NCBI GenBank assembly: GCA_045601285.1
Contig: JAZRZJ010000014.1
Location: 1 to 64,000, forward strand
DNA: 64,000 nucleotides
Source of the DNA: F23-B02 sp045601285
GTDB taxonomy: Bacteria > Bacillota > Clostridia > Oscillospirales > Oscillospiraceae
Direction of reading: 5' to 3'
Shown: piece after piece, positions 33,536 to 43,106 of the stretch
Numbering within the stretch: the first letter of the stretch is position 1
Layout of the letters: each line of letters begins with the position of its first letter
The notes under the pieces: model-generated
Databases searched by the model: none
The model's input: the letters and a program-made list of their open reading frames with translations, nothing else
What the model was told of the DNA's origin: nothing
Translations under genes and position numbers: made by a program

Positions 33536-33796
33536 ATGAAGCTTATCAATATCGGATTTGGAAATATGGTTGCCGCAGAAAGAATCGTTGCAATCGTAAG
33601 CCCCGAGTCCGCACCCATCAAGCGAATGATTCAGGACGTACGCGACAAGGGCCTGCTGATTGATGCCTCCTTCGGCAGAAGCACAAAAGCGGTTGTTGTT
33701 GTGGACAGCGGAAACATTGTTCTCTCTGCACTGACACCTGAAGCATTGGCTGCACGAATGACAAATAAATCAGAGGAAGGAATAAATAATGGCTAA
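33536..33796 (+). CDS. remA: Extracellular matrix regulator RemA (DUF370)
   Basis: An 86-residue DNA-binding protein. KLINIGFGNMVAAERIVAIVSPESAP and DASFGRSTKAVVV are the family signature. In Bacillus, RemA activates matrix and osmoprotection genes; in Clostridia it is conserved next to gmk even where those targets are absent. It overlaps gmk by eight bases. GGAG lies before the start. Confidence 0.95.
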   Translation: MKLINIGFGNMVAAERIVAIVSPESAPIKRMIQDVRDKGLLIDASFGRSTKAVVVVDSGNIVLSALTPEALAARMTNKSEEGINNG

Positions 33797-34394
33797 GCAA
33801 AGAGGAAAACTTATCGTAATTTCCGGCCCGTCAGGAGCGGGAAAAAGCACCGTAGTGTTCAAGGCACTTGAGGGACGCAGTGACTGCTGCTTCTCCGTTT
33901 CCGTAACCACAAGAAAGCCCCGTCCCACAGAGGTTGACGGCAGAGAGTATTTCTTTGTGGAGCCCGACAGATTCAAGGAAATGATTGCAAACGACGAGCT
34001 TCTTGAGCACGCGGAATATGTTGCAAATTCCTACGGAACTCCGAGAGCGTATGTGGAAAAGAAGCTTAATGAAGGAATCAACGTAATTCTTGATATTGAG
34101 GTGCAGGGCGCTCTTCAGGTACACGAAAAGATGCCCGAAGCCATTTTGATATTCTTCATTCCTCCCACTATGGAGGAGCTTGAAAGACGTCTGCGCGGCA
34201 GAGGCACCGACTCCGAGCGTAAGATACAGGCAAGACTCTACCGTGCAAGAGAGGAATATGAGCTTGCAAACTTCTATGACTACATAATAGTCAATGACGA
34301 TGCCGATGTTGCGGCAAATGAGTTTTCAGCGATTATTACTGCGGAAAACTGCAAATTTAAGGACAGAAAATTTTATTTGAGTGAGGTAAAATAA
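33789..34394 (+). CDS. gmk: Guanylate kinase
   Basis: A 201-residue enzyme that phosphorylates GMP. IVISGPSGAGKSTVV is the P loop (residues 10-24), followed by SVTTRKPRPTEVDGREYFFV and the lid region. Normal length. GGAAGG-type ribosome binding site lies in the end of remA. Adjacent rpoZ follows by two bases. Confidence 0.97.
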   Translation: MAKQRGKLIVISGPSGAGKSTVVFKALEGRSDCCFSVSVTTRKPRPTEVDGREYFFVEPDRFKEMIANDELLEHAEYVANSYGTPRAYVEKKLNEGINVILDIEVQGALQVHEKMPEAILIFFIPPTMEELERRLRGRGTDSERKIQARLYRAREEYELANFYDYIIVNDDADVAANEFSAIITAENCKFKDRKFYLSEVK

Positions 34395-34396
34395 TC

Positions 34397-34588
34397 ATGA
34401 TGCTTTATCCCCCCGTTGCTGAACTGGTTGACAAGACCGGCAGCCGTTATCAGCTTGTAAATCTGGTAGCAAGAAGAGCGCGCGTAATTTCCAGCGAAGC
34501 AGAGGAAAACGGCGAGATCCTTGAAAAGAAGCCCGTTTCCGCCGCAATTGACGAAGTTTATACCGGTAAGCTCACTATCGAGAAGTAA
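34397..34588 (+). CDS. rpoZ: RNA polymerase omega subunit
   Basis: A 63-residue protein with YPPVAELVDKTGSRYQLVNLVARRARVI, the omega signature; it assists folding and assembly of the beta-prime subunit. Shorter than the E. coli protein but usual for Clostridia. In most Firmicutes coaBC comes next; here a hairpin and priA follow instead. Confidence 0.95.
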   Translation: MMLYPPVAELVDKTGSRYQLVNLVARRARVISSEAEENGEILEKKPVSAAIDEVYTGKLTIEK

Positions 34589-34597
34589 TTATTATTG

Positions 34598-34621
34598 CAG
34601 CGGAGCCAAACAGCTCCGCTG
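34598..34621 (+). terminator. Hairpin between rpoZ and priA
   Basis: Nine-base perfect stem CAGCGGAGC (34598-34606) and GCTCCGCTG (34613-34621), loop CAAACA, followed by TGTTTG. The weak T tract suggests partial termination. Confidence 0.45.
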
Positions 34622-34648
34622 TGTTTGAACTGAGGGGAGGCATGGTCT

Positions 34649-36892
34649 GTGAAGGTTGCAAAAATTGCGGTTTCCGCCGCTACATACTGGCTTGACAGAC
34701 CTTATGATTACCTCGTCCCAGAAAAGCTTGAAGCGGCCGCTGTTCCGGGAGCACGTGTGACTGTTCCGTTTTCAAGGGGAAACAGACGCAGTGAGGGCGT
34801 AATACTGAGCGTCGCAGACCACAGCGATTATGATAAGCTGAAAGCTGTTGAATCTGTTCTTGACACAGAACCCGTGCTTTCGGCTGAGCAGATCAAGCTT
34901 GCCATGTGGATGCACGACAGATTTTTCTGCACAGTCTATGATGCCGTAAAGACCATTCTGCCGGCAGGCTTGTGGTTTAGGCCCGACGGAAGCCGCCGTG
35001 CCAACGATAAAAGGGTTGAGATGATTGATATTGCCGTTCCGGTTGAGGACGCAATTGAAATCGCACGGCAGAAAAAGCGCAAGGCGCCAATGCAATCCGC
35101 AATTCTTGAGCTTCTCTGCACTGCGGGCAGGGTTCCTGCGGCGGACGCACTGCGGTTTGTGGGCGCTTCGAGACAATCCCTCAATGCCCTTATAAATGCG
35201 GAGCTTGTCAGCGTTGACTGCGAGGAGGTTTTCCGCAGACCTGAGGTATGGAGCGATGAGCTTATTCCCGTGCCGCAGCTTAATGATGCTCAGAGCAAGG
35301 CGTATGACGGCATTGCCGAATTACTTAACCGCGATAATGCCGAAGCTGCTTTGCTTTTCGGCGTAACCGGAAGCGGCAAGACCTCGGTCTATATTCACTT
35401 GATAAGTGAAACGCTCAGAAGCGGAAAGACGGCAATTCTGCTTGTTCCCGAGATCGCGCTCACTCCGCAGATGCTTGCAACTTTTTCGGCATATTTCGGC
35501 AATGAAATTGCTGTGCTGCACAGCAGTCTCGGTATTGGCGAGCGTTATGATGAGTGGAAGCGCGTCAAAAACGGTGACGCAAGGCTTGTGATCGGAACGA
35601 GAAGCGCCGTTTTTGCGCCTAATGAAAACCTCGGTCTGATTATTATTGATGAGGAGCAGGAGGACAGCTACAAGTCCGAAAACAGCCCCAGATATCACGC
35701 AAGAGACATTGCAAAGTACCGCTGCGCCAAATCAAAGGCATTGCTGCTTATGGGCTCCGCAACACCCGATGTGGAAAGCCGATATGCCGCTGAAGCGGGT
35801 AAGTACAGCTATTTTGAGCTTCCGGACAGATATAATGAGATGATGCTTCCGAAGGTAAGCGTTGTTGATATGAAGCGTGAGCTGCGCCGTGGAAACAGCG
35901 GAAATCTCAGCGTTATGCTTCAGAATGAGATTTCCGAAAATATCAGCCGCGGAGAGCAGAGCATTCTGTTTATTAACAGGCGCGGCGCCCACAAGCTTAT
36001 ATGCTGCGGCGAGTGCGGTTATATTTATAAATGTCCGCGCTGCAGCGTGTCGCTTACTTATCACAGTGTTAACCGCAGGCTTATCTGCCACTACTGCGGA
36101 TACAGCCGCAAGCCCGACGAGGAATGTCCCGACTGCAGCGGCAAGCTTTCAGCTGTCGGCGCAGGTACTCAGCTTATTGAGGAGGAGCTTGCAGAGCTTT
36201 TCCCCGACACCAAGGTGCTGCGAATGGACGCTGATACGGTAAGAAAAGCGGGCTCCCACGACGTTCTGCTTGACCGGTTTATAAACGAAAAAATTCCGAT
36301 TATGGTTGGAACCCAGATGGTTACAAAGGGACTTAACTTTGAAAACGTAACCTTAATCGGCGTTCTTTCCGCGGACCAGAGCTTGTATTGCGGAGATTAC
36401 CGTGCGGGAGAGCGTACATTTTCTCTTATAACACAGGTTGTGGGCAGAAGCGGACGCGGAACCAAGCCCGGCAGAGCGGTAATTCAGACCTTCACGCCGC
36501 AGAATGAAATCATTCTTCAGGCTGCAGCTCAGGATTATGACAGCTTTTATAAATCTGAAATTGAGCTTCGCAGACTTCAGGAAACGCCGCCGTTTTCGGA
36601 TATAATATCTGTTACGGCTACGGGACTTGACGAGGATCAGGTAATAAGATGCTGTGTTGATATAAGAAATATTCTTACTGCATCGGTTAGGCACCGTGCT
36701 GATGTGCGCGTGCTCGGACCTGCGCCCCTTGCGGTTGTGAAGGTTAATAACCGTTACAGATACAGAATTAACATTGATTGCAGGGCAGATGCGGAAATTC
36801 GTAAAATTGTTTCCGCAATTCTGATTAAGTGCAATTCAGACGGAAAATACAAGGGCGTCAGCATTTTTGCCGACAATAATCCCTCTGATTGA
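34649..36892 (+). CDS. priA: Primosomal protein N' (replication restart helicase)
   Basis: A 747-residue superfamily 2 helicase that reloads the replisome at stalled forks. N-terminal DNA-binding domain (YDYLVPEKL, VPFSRGNR), Walker A GVTGSGKTSVY at about residue 240, DEEQ (Walker B), and two zinc-binding clusters (CGECGYIYKCPRC and CHYCGYSRKPDEECPDC) at about residues 450-495. The GTG start follows GGGGAGG by ten bases. Confidence 0.96.
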   Translation: MKVAKIAVSAATYWLDRPYDYLVPEKLEAAAVPGARVTVPFSRGNRRSEGVILSVADHSDYDKLKAVESVLDTEPVLSAEQIKLAMWMHDRFFCTVYDAVKTILPAGLWFRPDGSRRANDKRVEMIDIAVPVEDAIEIARQKKRKAPMQSAILELLCTAGRVPAADALRFVGASRQSLNALINAELVSVDCEEVFRRPEVWSDELIPVPQLNDAQSKAYDGIAELLNRDNAEAALLFGVTGSGKTSVYIHLISETLRSGKTAILLVPEIALTPQMLATFSAYFGNEIAVLHSSLGIGERYDEWKRVKNGDARLVIGTRSAVFAPNENLGLIIIDEEQEDSYKSENSPRYHARDIAKYRCAKSKALLLMGSATPDVESRYAAEAGKYSYFELPDRYNEMMLPKVSVVDMKRELRRGNSGNLSVMLQNEISENISRGEQSILFINRRGAHKLICCGECGYIYKCPRCSVSLTYHSVNRRLICHYCGYSRKPDEECPDCSGKLSAVGAGTQLIEEELAELFPDTKVLRMDADTVRKAGSHDVLLDRFINEKIPIMVGTQMVTKGLNFENVTLIGVLSADQSLYCGDYRAGERTFSLITQVVGRSGRGTKPGRAVIQTFTPQNEIILQAAAQDYDSFYKSEIELRRLQETPPFSDIISVTATGLDEDQVIRCCVDIRNILTASVRHRADVRVLGPAPLAVVKVNNRYRYRINIDCRADAEIRKIVSAILIKCNSDGKYKGVSIFADNNPSD

Positions 36893-36907
36893 TACAGGAG
36901 TACAGAT

Positions 36908-37405
36908 ATGGCGTTAAGAAACATTGTGACAAAAGGCGAAAGCATTCTGGAAAAGGTTTGCAGACCCGTTAGCAAGTTTGACGAAAAGCTTCACATTCTT
37001 CTTGATGACATGGCGGAAACGCTTGAAAAAGCCGACGGTGTAGGTCTTGCCGCACCTCAGGTAGGCATTCTCAGACGTGCTGCGCTTGTCCTTGAAACTA
37101 ATGTAGGCGAAGACGAAGAGGAATTTGTCATTGAATTTATTAATCCTGAAATTATTGAGTTTTCAGGCGAACAGACCGGTGCCGAGGGCTGCCTCAGCGT
37201 TCCCGGCGAATACGGCATCGTGACCCGTCCCGATTACGTTAAAGCCAGAGCCCAGGACAGAAACGGTGATTGGTTTGAGTATGAGGGTACGGGACTTACC
37301 GCAAGATGTATGTGCCATGAGTTTGAGCATCTTGACGGCCATCTTTTCCTTGAAAAGTGCGAGCGTATGCTTACCGAAGAGGAAATGAGCGGCGGCGAGG
37401 AGTGA
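36908..37405 (+). CDS. def: Peptide deformylase
   Basis: A 165-residue metal enzyme that removes the N-formyl group from new proteins. All three motifs are present: GVGLAAPQVGI, EGCLSVPG and HEFEHLDG (the HExxH helix). A CAGGAG site precedes the ATG. It is followed by fmt, which adds the formyl group to the initiator tRNA, the usual pair. Confidence 0.97.
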   Translation: MALRNIVTKGESILEKVCRPVSKFDEKLHILLDDMAETLEKADGVGLAAPQVGILRRAALVLETNVGEDEEEFVIEFINPEIIEFSGEQTGAEGCLSVPGEYGIVTRPDYVKARAQDRNGDWFEYEGTGLTARCMCHEFEHLDGHLFLEKCERMLTEEEMSGGEE

Positions 37406-37409
37406 TTTA

Positions 37410-38330
37410 ATGCGTATTGTTTTCATGGGTACGCCGGATTTTGCGGCTGAATCTTTGAAAAAGCTTATAGATGAAAAATACAATGTTGTCGGTGTTTTCA
37501 CCCAGCCCGACAAGCCTAAAAACAGGGGAATGCAGCTTGCCTTCAGTCCCGTAAAGGAGCTTGCGCTTGCAAACGACATTCCCGTTTTCCAGCCGGTTAA
37601 GATGCGTGACGGCACGGCATTGGAGATTGTTAAGAGCCTTGAACCTGACATTCTTGTTGTTGTTGCCTACGGCAGAATCCTGCCCGATGATATTCTTGCC
37701 GCTGCCAAGTACGGTGCAATCAACGTTCACGCCTCTCTGCTTCCGAAGTATCGCGGTGCGGCACCTATTCAATGGGCTGTGCTCAACGGTGATAAGGTTA
37801 CGGGTGTGTCCACGATGTATCTTGCAACCGAGATGGATACGGGCGATATTATTTACACCGATGAAACCGAAATCGGTGAGTTTGAAACCTCCGGTGAGCT
37901 GTTTGACAGACTTATGGTTATGGGTGCGGAGCTTTTGGACAAAACGCTTCGTGATATTGAGGCCGGTGTTGCTCCGAGAATTCCTCAGAATCATGCCGAG
38001 GCAAGCTATGTTACCATGCTTGACAAGAGCATAAGCCCAATTGACTGGAGCAGATCCCCGAGAGAGATAGTCAAATGGATCTACGGTCTGCAGCCCTGGC
38101 CGGTTGCCACAATGCAGATTAAGGGCGAAACCTTTAAGGTGTTCGCTGCGGAATATACGGAAAACAGCACCGATAAAGAGTGCGGCAAAATTGTCAGCAC
38201 GGGTAAAAACGGCATTGAAGTTGCCTGCGGCGAGGGCAAGACGGTTCTTGTAACCGAAATTCAGGCACCGGGCAAAAAGCGTATGAAGGCGGCAGATTAT
38301 CTGCTCGGCCATCCTGTTAAGGCGGATTAA
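37410..38330 (+). CDS. fmt: Methionyl-tRNA formyltransferase
   Basis: A 306-residue enzyme. RIVFMGTPDFAAESL at the start, INVHASLLPKYRGAAPIQWA (catalytic Asn-His in the middle), and a C-terminal tRNA-binding domain. It formylates Met-tRNAi. It follows def by four bases and precedes rsmB by two. Confidence 0.97.
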   Translation: MRIVFMGTPDFAAESLKKLIDEKYNVVGVFTQPDKPKNRGMQLAFSPVKELALANDIPVFQPVKMRDGTALEIVKSLEPDILVVVAYGRILPDDILAAAKYGAINVHASLLPKYRGAAPIQWAVLNGDKVTGVSTMYLATEMDTGDIIYTDETEIGEFETSGELFDRLMVMGAELLDKTLRDIEAGVAPRIPQNHAEASYVTMLDKSISPIDWSRSPREIVKWIYGLQPWPVATMQIKGETFKVFAAEYTENSTDKECGKIVSTGKNGIEVACGEGKTVLVTEIQAPGKKRMKAADYLLGHPVKAD

Positions 38331-38332
38331 AA

Positions 38333-39634
38333 ATGGACAAAGCAAGAGCGGCGGCGCTGGAAATCCTTGAGCGCTGCAGAAGAAACAGCGCGTGGTCATC
38401 GGCGACTATTGATTCTGTCATAACTAAATATTCTCTTGATGCACGTTCTGCTGCGCTTGCTTCCGGCATAAGCCTCGGCGTAATGCAAAACTCAAGCCTG
38501 TGCGATTATTACATCGACTACTTCAGCACATCGAAGATTGAGCCGAAGGTGCGCGATATTATGCGAGCTGCGGTTTATCAGCTGCTGTTTATGGACAGGA
38601 TCCCCGATAACGCCGCTGTGAATGAAGCTGTTGAGCAAGTCAAAAGTCTTGGTTTTTCAAGGGCTTCGGGCTTTGTGAATGCAGTTTTGCGCAGGATTGC
38701 AAAGGATAAGGACAAGCTGCCTGAAATTCATGATAAGGGCTCTGCAAAGTACCTTTCCGTTAAATACAGTCACCCTCTGTGGCTTGCTGAGCTGATGATA
38801 AATGAGAAGGGCTATGAATTTGCGGAGGCATTCCTTTCGGCAAATAACACCGTTCCCAAAACAGCAATTCAGGTCAATACTCTGAAAATCAGTACGCCGG
38901 AATTTGAGATGAAGCTCCGGGAGAGAGGCGTTGAGTTCAAGCGCCATGATTGGCTTGAAAACTGCCTTGTTGTCAGCGGCAATATCACATCAATGTACGG
39001 ATTCAGCGAGGGACTGTTCTATGTTCAGGACCCGGCCGCCAGATGCGCCGTATCTGCCGCAGAGCTTAAACCGGGCATGAGCGTGCTCGATGCCTGTGCA
39101 GCACCGGGCGGAAAGAGCTTTGCCGCTGCGATTGACATGAAAAACAGCGGAAGCATTCTGTCCTGCGACCTGCATGAGAAAAAGCTTTCGCTGATTGACA
39201 GCGGAGCGGAAAGACTCGGCATTGATATAATCAGTACCGAGGCTGTAGACGCCCGAAAAGAACGCGGTGAGCTTTTTGACGTGATTATTGCGGACGTTCC
39301 GTGCTCGGGACTCGGCGTAATCAGAAAAAAGCCTGATATCAGGTTAAAAGCTCCCGACGAGCTTGAAAAGCTTCCGGAAATTCAGCTTGCCGTACTGAAC
39401 AATCTTACGAAAAACCTTAAGGCAGGCGGTGTGTTCATTTATTCTACCTGCACTGTGCTTAAGCGTGAGAACGAGGACATGGTTAATGCCTTTCTCGCAG
39501 ACAATGACTGCTTCACAGCTGAAAAATTCACGCTCCCGAATGGGAAAACGGCTGAAAACGGTATGTACACTTTCTGGCCTAATATTGATGAAACAGATGG
39601 ATTTTTCATCTGCAAAATCAGGAGAATTAAATGA
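38333..39634 (+). CDS. rsmB: 16S rRNA (cytosine-967-C5)-methyltransferase
   Basis: A 433-residue enzyme: NusB-like N-terminal domain (residues about 1-130, IPDNAAVNEAVEQVKSLG) and a SAM-dependent methyltransferase domain with LDACAAPGGKSFAAA, DVPCSGLG and STCTV; the two cysteines are the catalytic pair of m5C enzymes. It overlaps rlmN by four bases. The zinc metallopeptidase gene often found before rsmB is absent. Confidence 0.96.
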   Translation: MDKARAAALEILERCRRNSAWSSATIDSVITKYSLDARSAALASGISLGVMQNSSLCDYYIDYFSTSKIEPKVRDIMRAAVYQLLFMDRIPDNAAVNEAVEQVKSLGFSRASGFVNAVLRRIAKDKDKLPEIHDKGSAKYLSVKYSHPLWLAELMINEKGYEFAEAFLSANNTVPKTAIQVNTLKISTPEFEMKLRERGVEFKRHDWLENCLVVSGNITSMYGFSEGLFYVQDPAARCAVSAAELKPGMSVLDACAAPGGKSFAAAIDMKNSGSILSCDLHEKKLSLIDSGAERLGIDIISTEAVDARKERGELFDVIIADVPCSGLGVIRKKPDIRLKAPDELEKLPEIQLAVLNNLTKNLKAGGVFIYSTCTVLKRENEDMVNAFLADNDCFTAEKFTLPNGKTAENGMYTFWPNIDETDGFFICKIRRIK

Positions 39635-40659
39635 AAAACATAAAGTCTATGCTGCCTGAAGAGATTGCGGCGGATTTTGAGGCAATGGGTTTGCCGAAAT
39701 ACCGTGCAAAGCAGGTTTTTAAATGGCTTGCCCGCGGTGTCGGCTCATTTGATGAAATGAGCGATATTCCCAAGACTCTTCGTGAAAAGCTGGAAAAAGA
39801 ATATACGATTTATAGGCCAAGGGTGCTGAGCAAGCAGGTTTCGCAGATCGACGGAACGATCAAGTACCTTTGGGAGCTTTATGACGGCAACGCGGTTGAA
39901 ACGGTCGTAATGAGCTACAGGCACGGAAATACCGTCTGCGTTTCGTCTCAGGTGGGCTGCAGACAGGGCTGTGCCTTCTGCGCCTCCACTATCGGAGGGC
40001 TTGTCAGATGTTTAGAGCCCTCGGAAATACTTGACGAGGTTCTGTTTTCCGAGCTTGATTCAGGTAAGCATATTTCAAATATTGTTCTTATGGGAATAGG
40101 CGAGCCACTTGATAACTTTGACAATGTGATGAAATTCATCAGGCTTGTCAACTGCCCAGATGGAATGAACATCGGAATGCGTCACATTTCGCTTTCAACC
40201 TGCGGCATCATTGAGCGTTTTGATGACCTTGCGGCGCAGGACATACCCATTACGCTTGCTGTGTCCCTGCACGCTCCCGATGATGAAACGAGAACAAAGA
40301 TTATGCCTGCAAACCGCGGACGCGGTGTGGATAAGCTTGTTGACGCCTGCAGAAAGTATTATGAAAAGACAGGCAGAAGAATTTCCTTTGAATATGCAAT
40401 GATTGACGGCGTAAATGATACTGAGTATCATGCAAGACTGCTTGCAAAACGTGCAAAAGCAGTTGGTGCTCATGTAAATCTTATCCCGCTCAATCATGTT
40501 GAGGAGAGTAAATACGGGCCTTCAAGCCCCGGACACATGAAGGCTTTTATAAAAATTCTTGAAGATGAAGGCGTTAACTCCACGGTGAGAAGAAAGCTCG
40601 GCGGAGATGTTGATGCCTCCTGCGGCCAGCTTCGCAGAAAAATGCAGAAGAATAGATAA
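39631..40659 (+). CDS. rlmN: Dual-specificity RNA methyltransferase RlmN
   Basis: The 342-residue radical SAM enzyme that methylates C2 of adenine 2503 in 23S rRNA and adenine 37 in some tRNAs. The cluster motif is CRQGCAFCAS; GEPLDNFDNV and a cysteine near the end (DASCGQLR), which carries the methylene intermediate, are present. Length is normal. Confidence 0.97.
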   Translation: MKNIKSMLPEEIAADFEAMGLPKYRAKQVFKWLARGVGSFDEMSDIPKTLREKLEKEYTIYRPRVLSKQVSQIDGTIKYLWELYDGNAVETVVMSYRHGNTVCVSSQVGCRQGCAFCASTIGGLVRCLEPSEILDEVLFSELDSGKHISNIVLMGIGEPLDNFDNVMKFIRLVNCPDGMNIGMRHISLSTCGIIERFDDLAAQDIPITLAVSLHAPDDETRTKIMPANRGRGVDKLVDACRKYYEKTGRRISFEYAMIDGVNDTEYHARLLAKRAKAVGAHVNLIPLNHVEESKYGPSSPGHMKAFIKILEDEGVNSTVRRKLGGDVDASCGQLRRKMQKNR

Positions 40660-40674
40660 AAAGGACTGTTTGCC

Positions 40675-41412
40675 ATGAGAAGCTTCGGTATTACCGATAA
40701 AGGTAAAATCAGAAAAGAAAACCAGGACAGCTACATCATTGAAAACTGCGATAAGCGCAGATGTACTGTTATTGTAATCTGCGACGGTATGGGAGGGGCT
40801 AAGGCGGGAGACCTTGCAAGCCGACTTGCCTGCAAAGCTTTTGTTTCAAAGGTGTATGAAGCACTTGTTGCTCCAACCGTATTTGTCGGTAACCACGAAA
40901 AGCTTCTGAGGGAAAGCTGTGCCGATGCAAACGGCGTTGTATATGAGTACTCCGGCTTTGAGCCTGATTATAAGGGAATGGGTACTACTCTTGTCGGCGG
41001 CGTTATATATAAAAACAGAGCACATCTTGTCAATGTCGGCGACAGCAGGGGATACCTGATTACACCAAACGGTATACGTCAGATTACAAAAGACCACTCC
41101 TATGTTGAAGAGCTTGTGGCAATGGGTGCTATCACCCGTGATGAAGCGGCAAGGCATCCCAAGAAGAACGTGATAACAAGAGCTCTCGGTGTGGACAGCG
41201 CGGTGGAAGCCGATTACTACGATGTAAGTCTGAACAGAGGTGACTGCGTATTGCTCTGCTCTGACGGACTCAGCAATATGGTTTCCAACAGCGAAATATT
41301 TGATGCTTATAGGAAGTATAAAACTCCCGACCGTATCTGCGGTGAACTTATGAAAACCGTGCTTGAACGCGGAGCACGTGACAATGTTTCCGTAGTTGTT
41401 GTCAAAGTCTGA
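40675..41412 (+). CDS. stp: PP2C-type protein phosphatase
   Basis: A 245-residue Stp1/PrpC family Ser/Thr phosphatase. Metal-binding motifs include KIRKENQDS, VICDGMGGAKAGD, VNVGDSRGYLI and LCSDGLSNMV. It reverses phosphorylation by the PrkC kinase encoded next; the two genes are nearly contiguous, 16 bases apart. Normal length. Confidence 0.95.
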   Translation: MRSFGITDKGKIRKENQDSYIIENCDKRRCTVIVICDGMGGAKAGDLASRLACKAFVSKVYEALVAPTVFVGNHEKLLRESCADANGVVYEYSGFEPDYKGMGTTLVGGVIYKNRAHLVNVGDSRGYLITPNGIRQITKDHSYVEELVAMGAITRDEAARHPKKNVITRALGVDSAVEADYYDVSLNRGDCVLLCSDGLSNMVSNSEIFDAYRKYKTPDRICGELMKTVLERGARDNVSVVVVKV

Positions 41413-41428
41413 AAATATAGGTGTGCGT

Positions 41429-43102
41429 ATGGATAATATGACTGATAAATATATAGGCACAATGCTTGATGACCGATACGAAATACTTGAGGTTATCGGT
41501 ACCGGCGGCATGGCCAATGTATATAAGGCCCTGTGCCATAAACTGAAGAGATATGACGCAATCAAGATTCTTCACGAAGACATGATTGCCAATAAGGAGC
41601 TGCGCAAGCGCTTCCACGCAGAATCTCATGCCGTTGCAATGCTTTCACATCCGAACATTGTTTCTGTTTACGATGTAGGCCACAGCGATGAGCTGGAATA
41701 CATTGTAATGGAGCTTGTAGACGGAATAACTCTCAAAGAGCATTTGAAGCAGAATGGCGCTCTGCCTTATACTGAGGTGCTTGATTTCAGTATTCAGATT
41801 GCAAAAGCACTTTCCCACGCTCACAGCAGGGGAATTATTCACCGTGATATCAAGCCTCAGAACATTATGCTTCTCAAGGACGGACTCGTAAAGGTTGCCG
41901 ATTTCGGTATTGCCGCCCTTCAGAATGATATTGATATGCCGGCAAATCAGGCCGTTGGCTCTGTTCATTATATTGCACCCGAGCAGGCACGCGGCGGTGC
42001 TGCCGACGGCAGAAGCGACGTATATTCACTGGGTATCGTCATGTATGAAATGCTTACGGGTACCTTGCCTTATACGGGCAATTCTGACGTTGAAGTTGCC
42101 GTGAAGCACATGAACACCGATGCTGTTCCTCCCAGAGAGCTTATGCCCGACATTCCCGAAGAGCTCGAGCGCATTATTCTTAAGGCAATGTGCACCGATA
42201 TTGGCAGCCGCTATCAGAGCGTAAATGAAATGCTTTCGGATCTTGAAAACTTACGCAGTGCTGAAATTGCCGCTCAGCTAATCGCCGAAACCGATGACGA
42301 TGAGTTTGAAAACTCAAAAAGCAGAAAAAAGCGCAGAGCAAAGAAATCTGCATTTACAGCGGGAATTATCGGCGTAATAATCGTAATTCTTCTGGCCTTT
42401 GCCTTTGTAAACCGTTATTTCCTGAAGGATTTGTTCGGCTCTCCCGATAAAATAAAGGTTCCCGATTTTCAGGGCAGGTATTACGAGGACATTATTAACG
42501 ATCCCGACTATAATGGGCTGTACACGTTCACCGTGAAATTCATGATAGACCCCGAAACCGAATACGGAATAGTCATCGGACAGGACCCCGAGCCCCAAAA
42601 GAAGCGTGCTGCAGATGAAAGCGGAATTGCGGTGGAGCTTATTGTAAGCTCCGGCAATACCTTGCCCAGTGATGAAAAAGATGTCACTGTTCCAAATGTA
42701 GTAAACAGTGACCGCGCAAGTGCAATAAGTGCTATTAAAAATGCAGGCTTCGAGTATGTAACCGATGAATCCGCCTCCGACAGCATTACAAAAGACTATG
42801 TAATCAGCACAGAGCCTGCAGCCGGCGAAAAGGTTCCTGCCGGTACTACAATTAAGATTATCATAAGCACAGGCCCCGATGCAGTACGCGTAAAAGTACC
42901 TCAGCTTAAGGGTTTGTCTCAGGATGCGGCAATTGCAAAAATCGAGAGCAACAACCTCAGCGTCGGCAGTATTTCCCCTGTGGAGAGTGAGCTTGACGCG
43001 GGAACTGTTGTCTGGCAGAGCATTGATGCAGAAAGCGAAGTTGATGCTCACACAAAAATTTCCCTGAAGGTTTCCTCAGGACCTTCAGGCAGTGAAGGCT
43101 GA
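41429..43102 (+). CDS. prkC: PASTA-domain Ser/Thr protein kinase PrkC
   Basis: A 557-residue membrane kinase. Kinase domain at about residues 13-270 (GTGGMANVY, catalytic HRDIKPQN with Asp140, DFGIA), one membrane segment at about 308-328, then three extracellular PASTA repeats (about 343-410, 418-485, 488-555). It senses muropeptides or lipid II and signals growth and germination. ATG 41429 is chosen (AGGTG upstream) over an upstream start that overlaps stp. The first PASTA repeat is divergent, with an insertion (YYEDIINDPDYNGLY). Confidence 0.95.
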   Translation: MDNMTDKYIGTMLDDRYEILEVIGTGGMANVYKALCHKLKRYDAIKILHEDMIANKELRKRFHAESHAVAMLSHPNIVSVYDVGHSDELEYIVMELVDGITLKEHLKQNGALPYTEVLDFSIQIAKALSHAHSRGIIHRDIKPQNIMLLKDGLVKVADFGIAALQNDIDMPANQAVGSVHYIAPEQARGGAADGRSDVYSLGIVMYEMLTGTLPYTGNSDVEVAVKHMNTDAVPPRELMPDIPEELERIILKAMCTDIGSRYQSVNEMLSDLENLRSAEIAAQLIAETDDDEFENSKSRKKRRAKKSAFTAGIIGVIIVILLAFAFVNRYFLKDLFGSPDKIKVPDFQGRYYEDIINDPDYNGLYTFTVKFMIDPETEYGIVIGQDPEPQKKRAADESGIAVELIVSSGNTLPSDEKDVTVPNVVNSDRASAISAIKNAGFEYVTDESASDSITKDYVISTEPAAGEKVPAGTTIKIIISTGPDAVRVKVPQLKGLSQDAAIAKIESNNLSVGSISPVESELDAGTVVWQSIDAESEVDAHTKISLKVSSGPSGSEG

Positions 43103-43106
43103 CGGC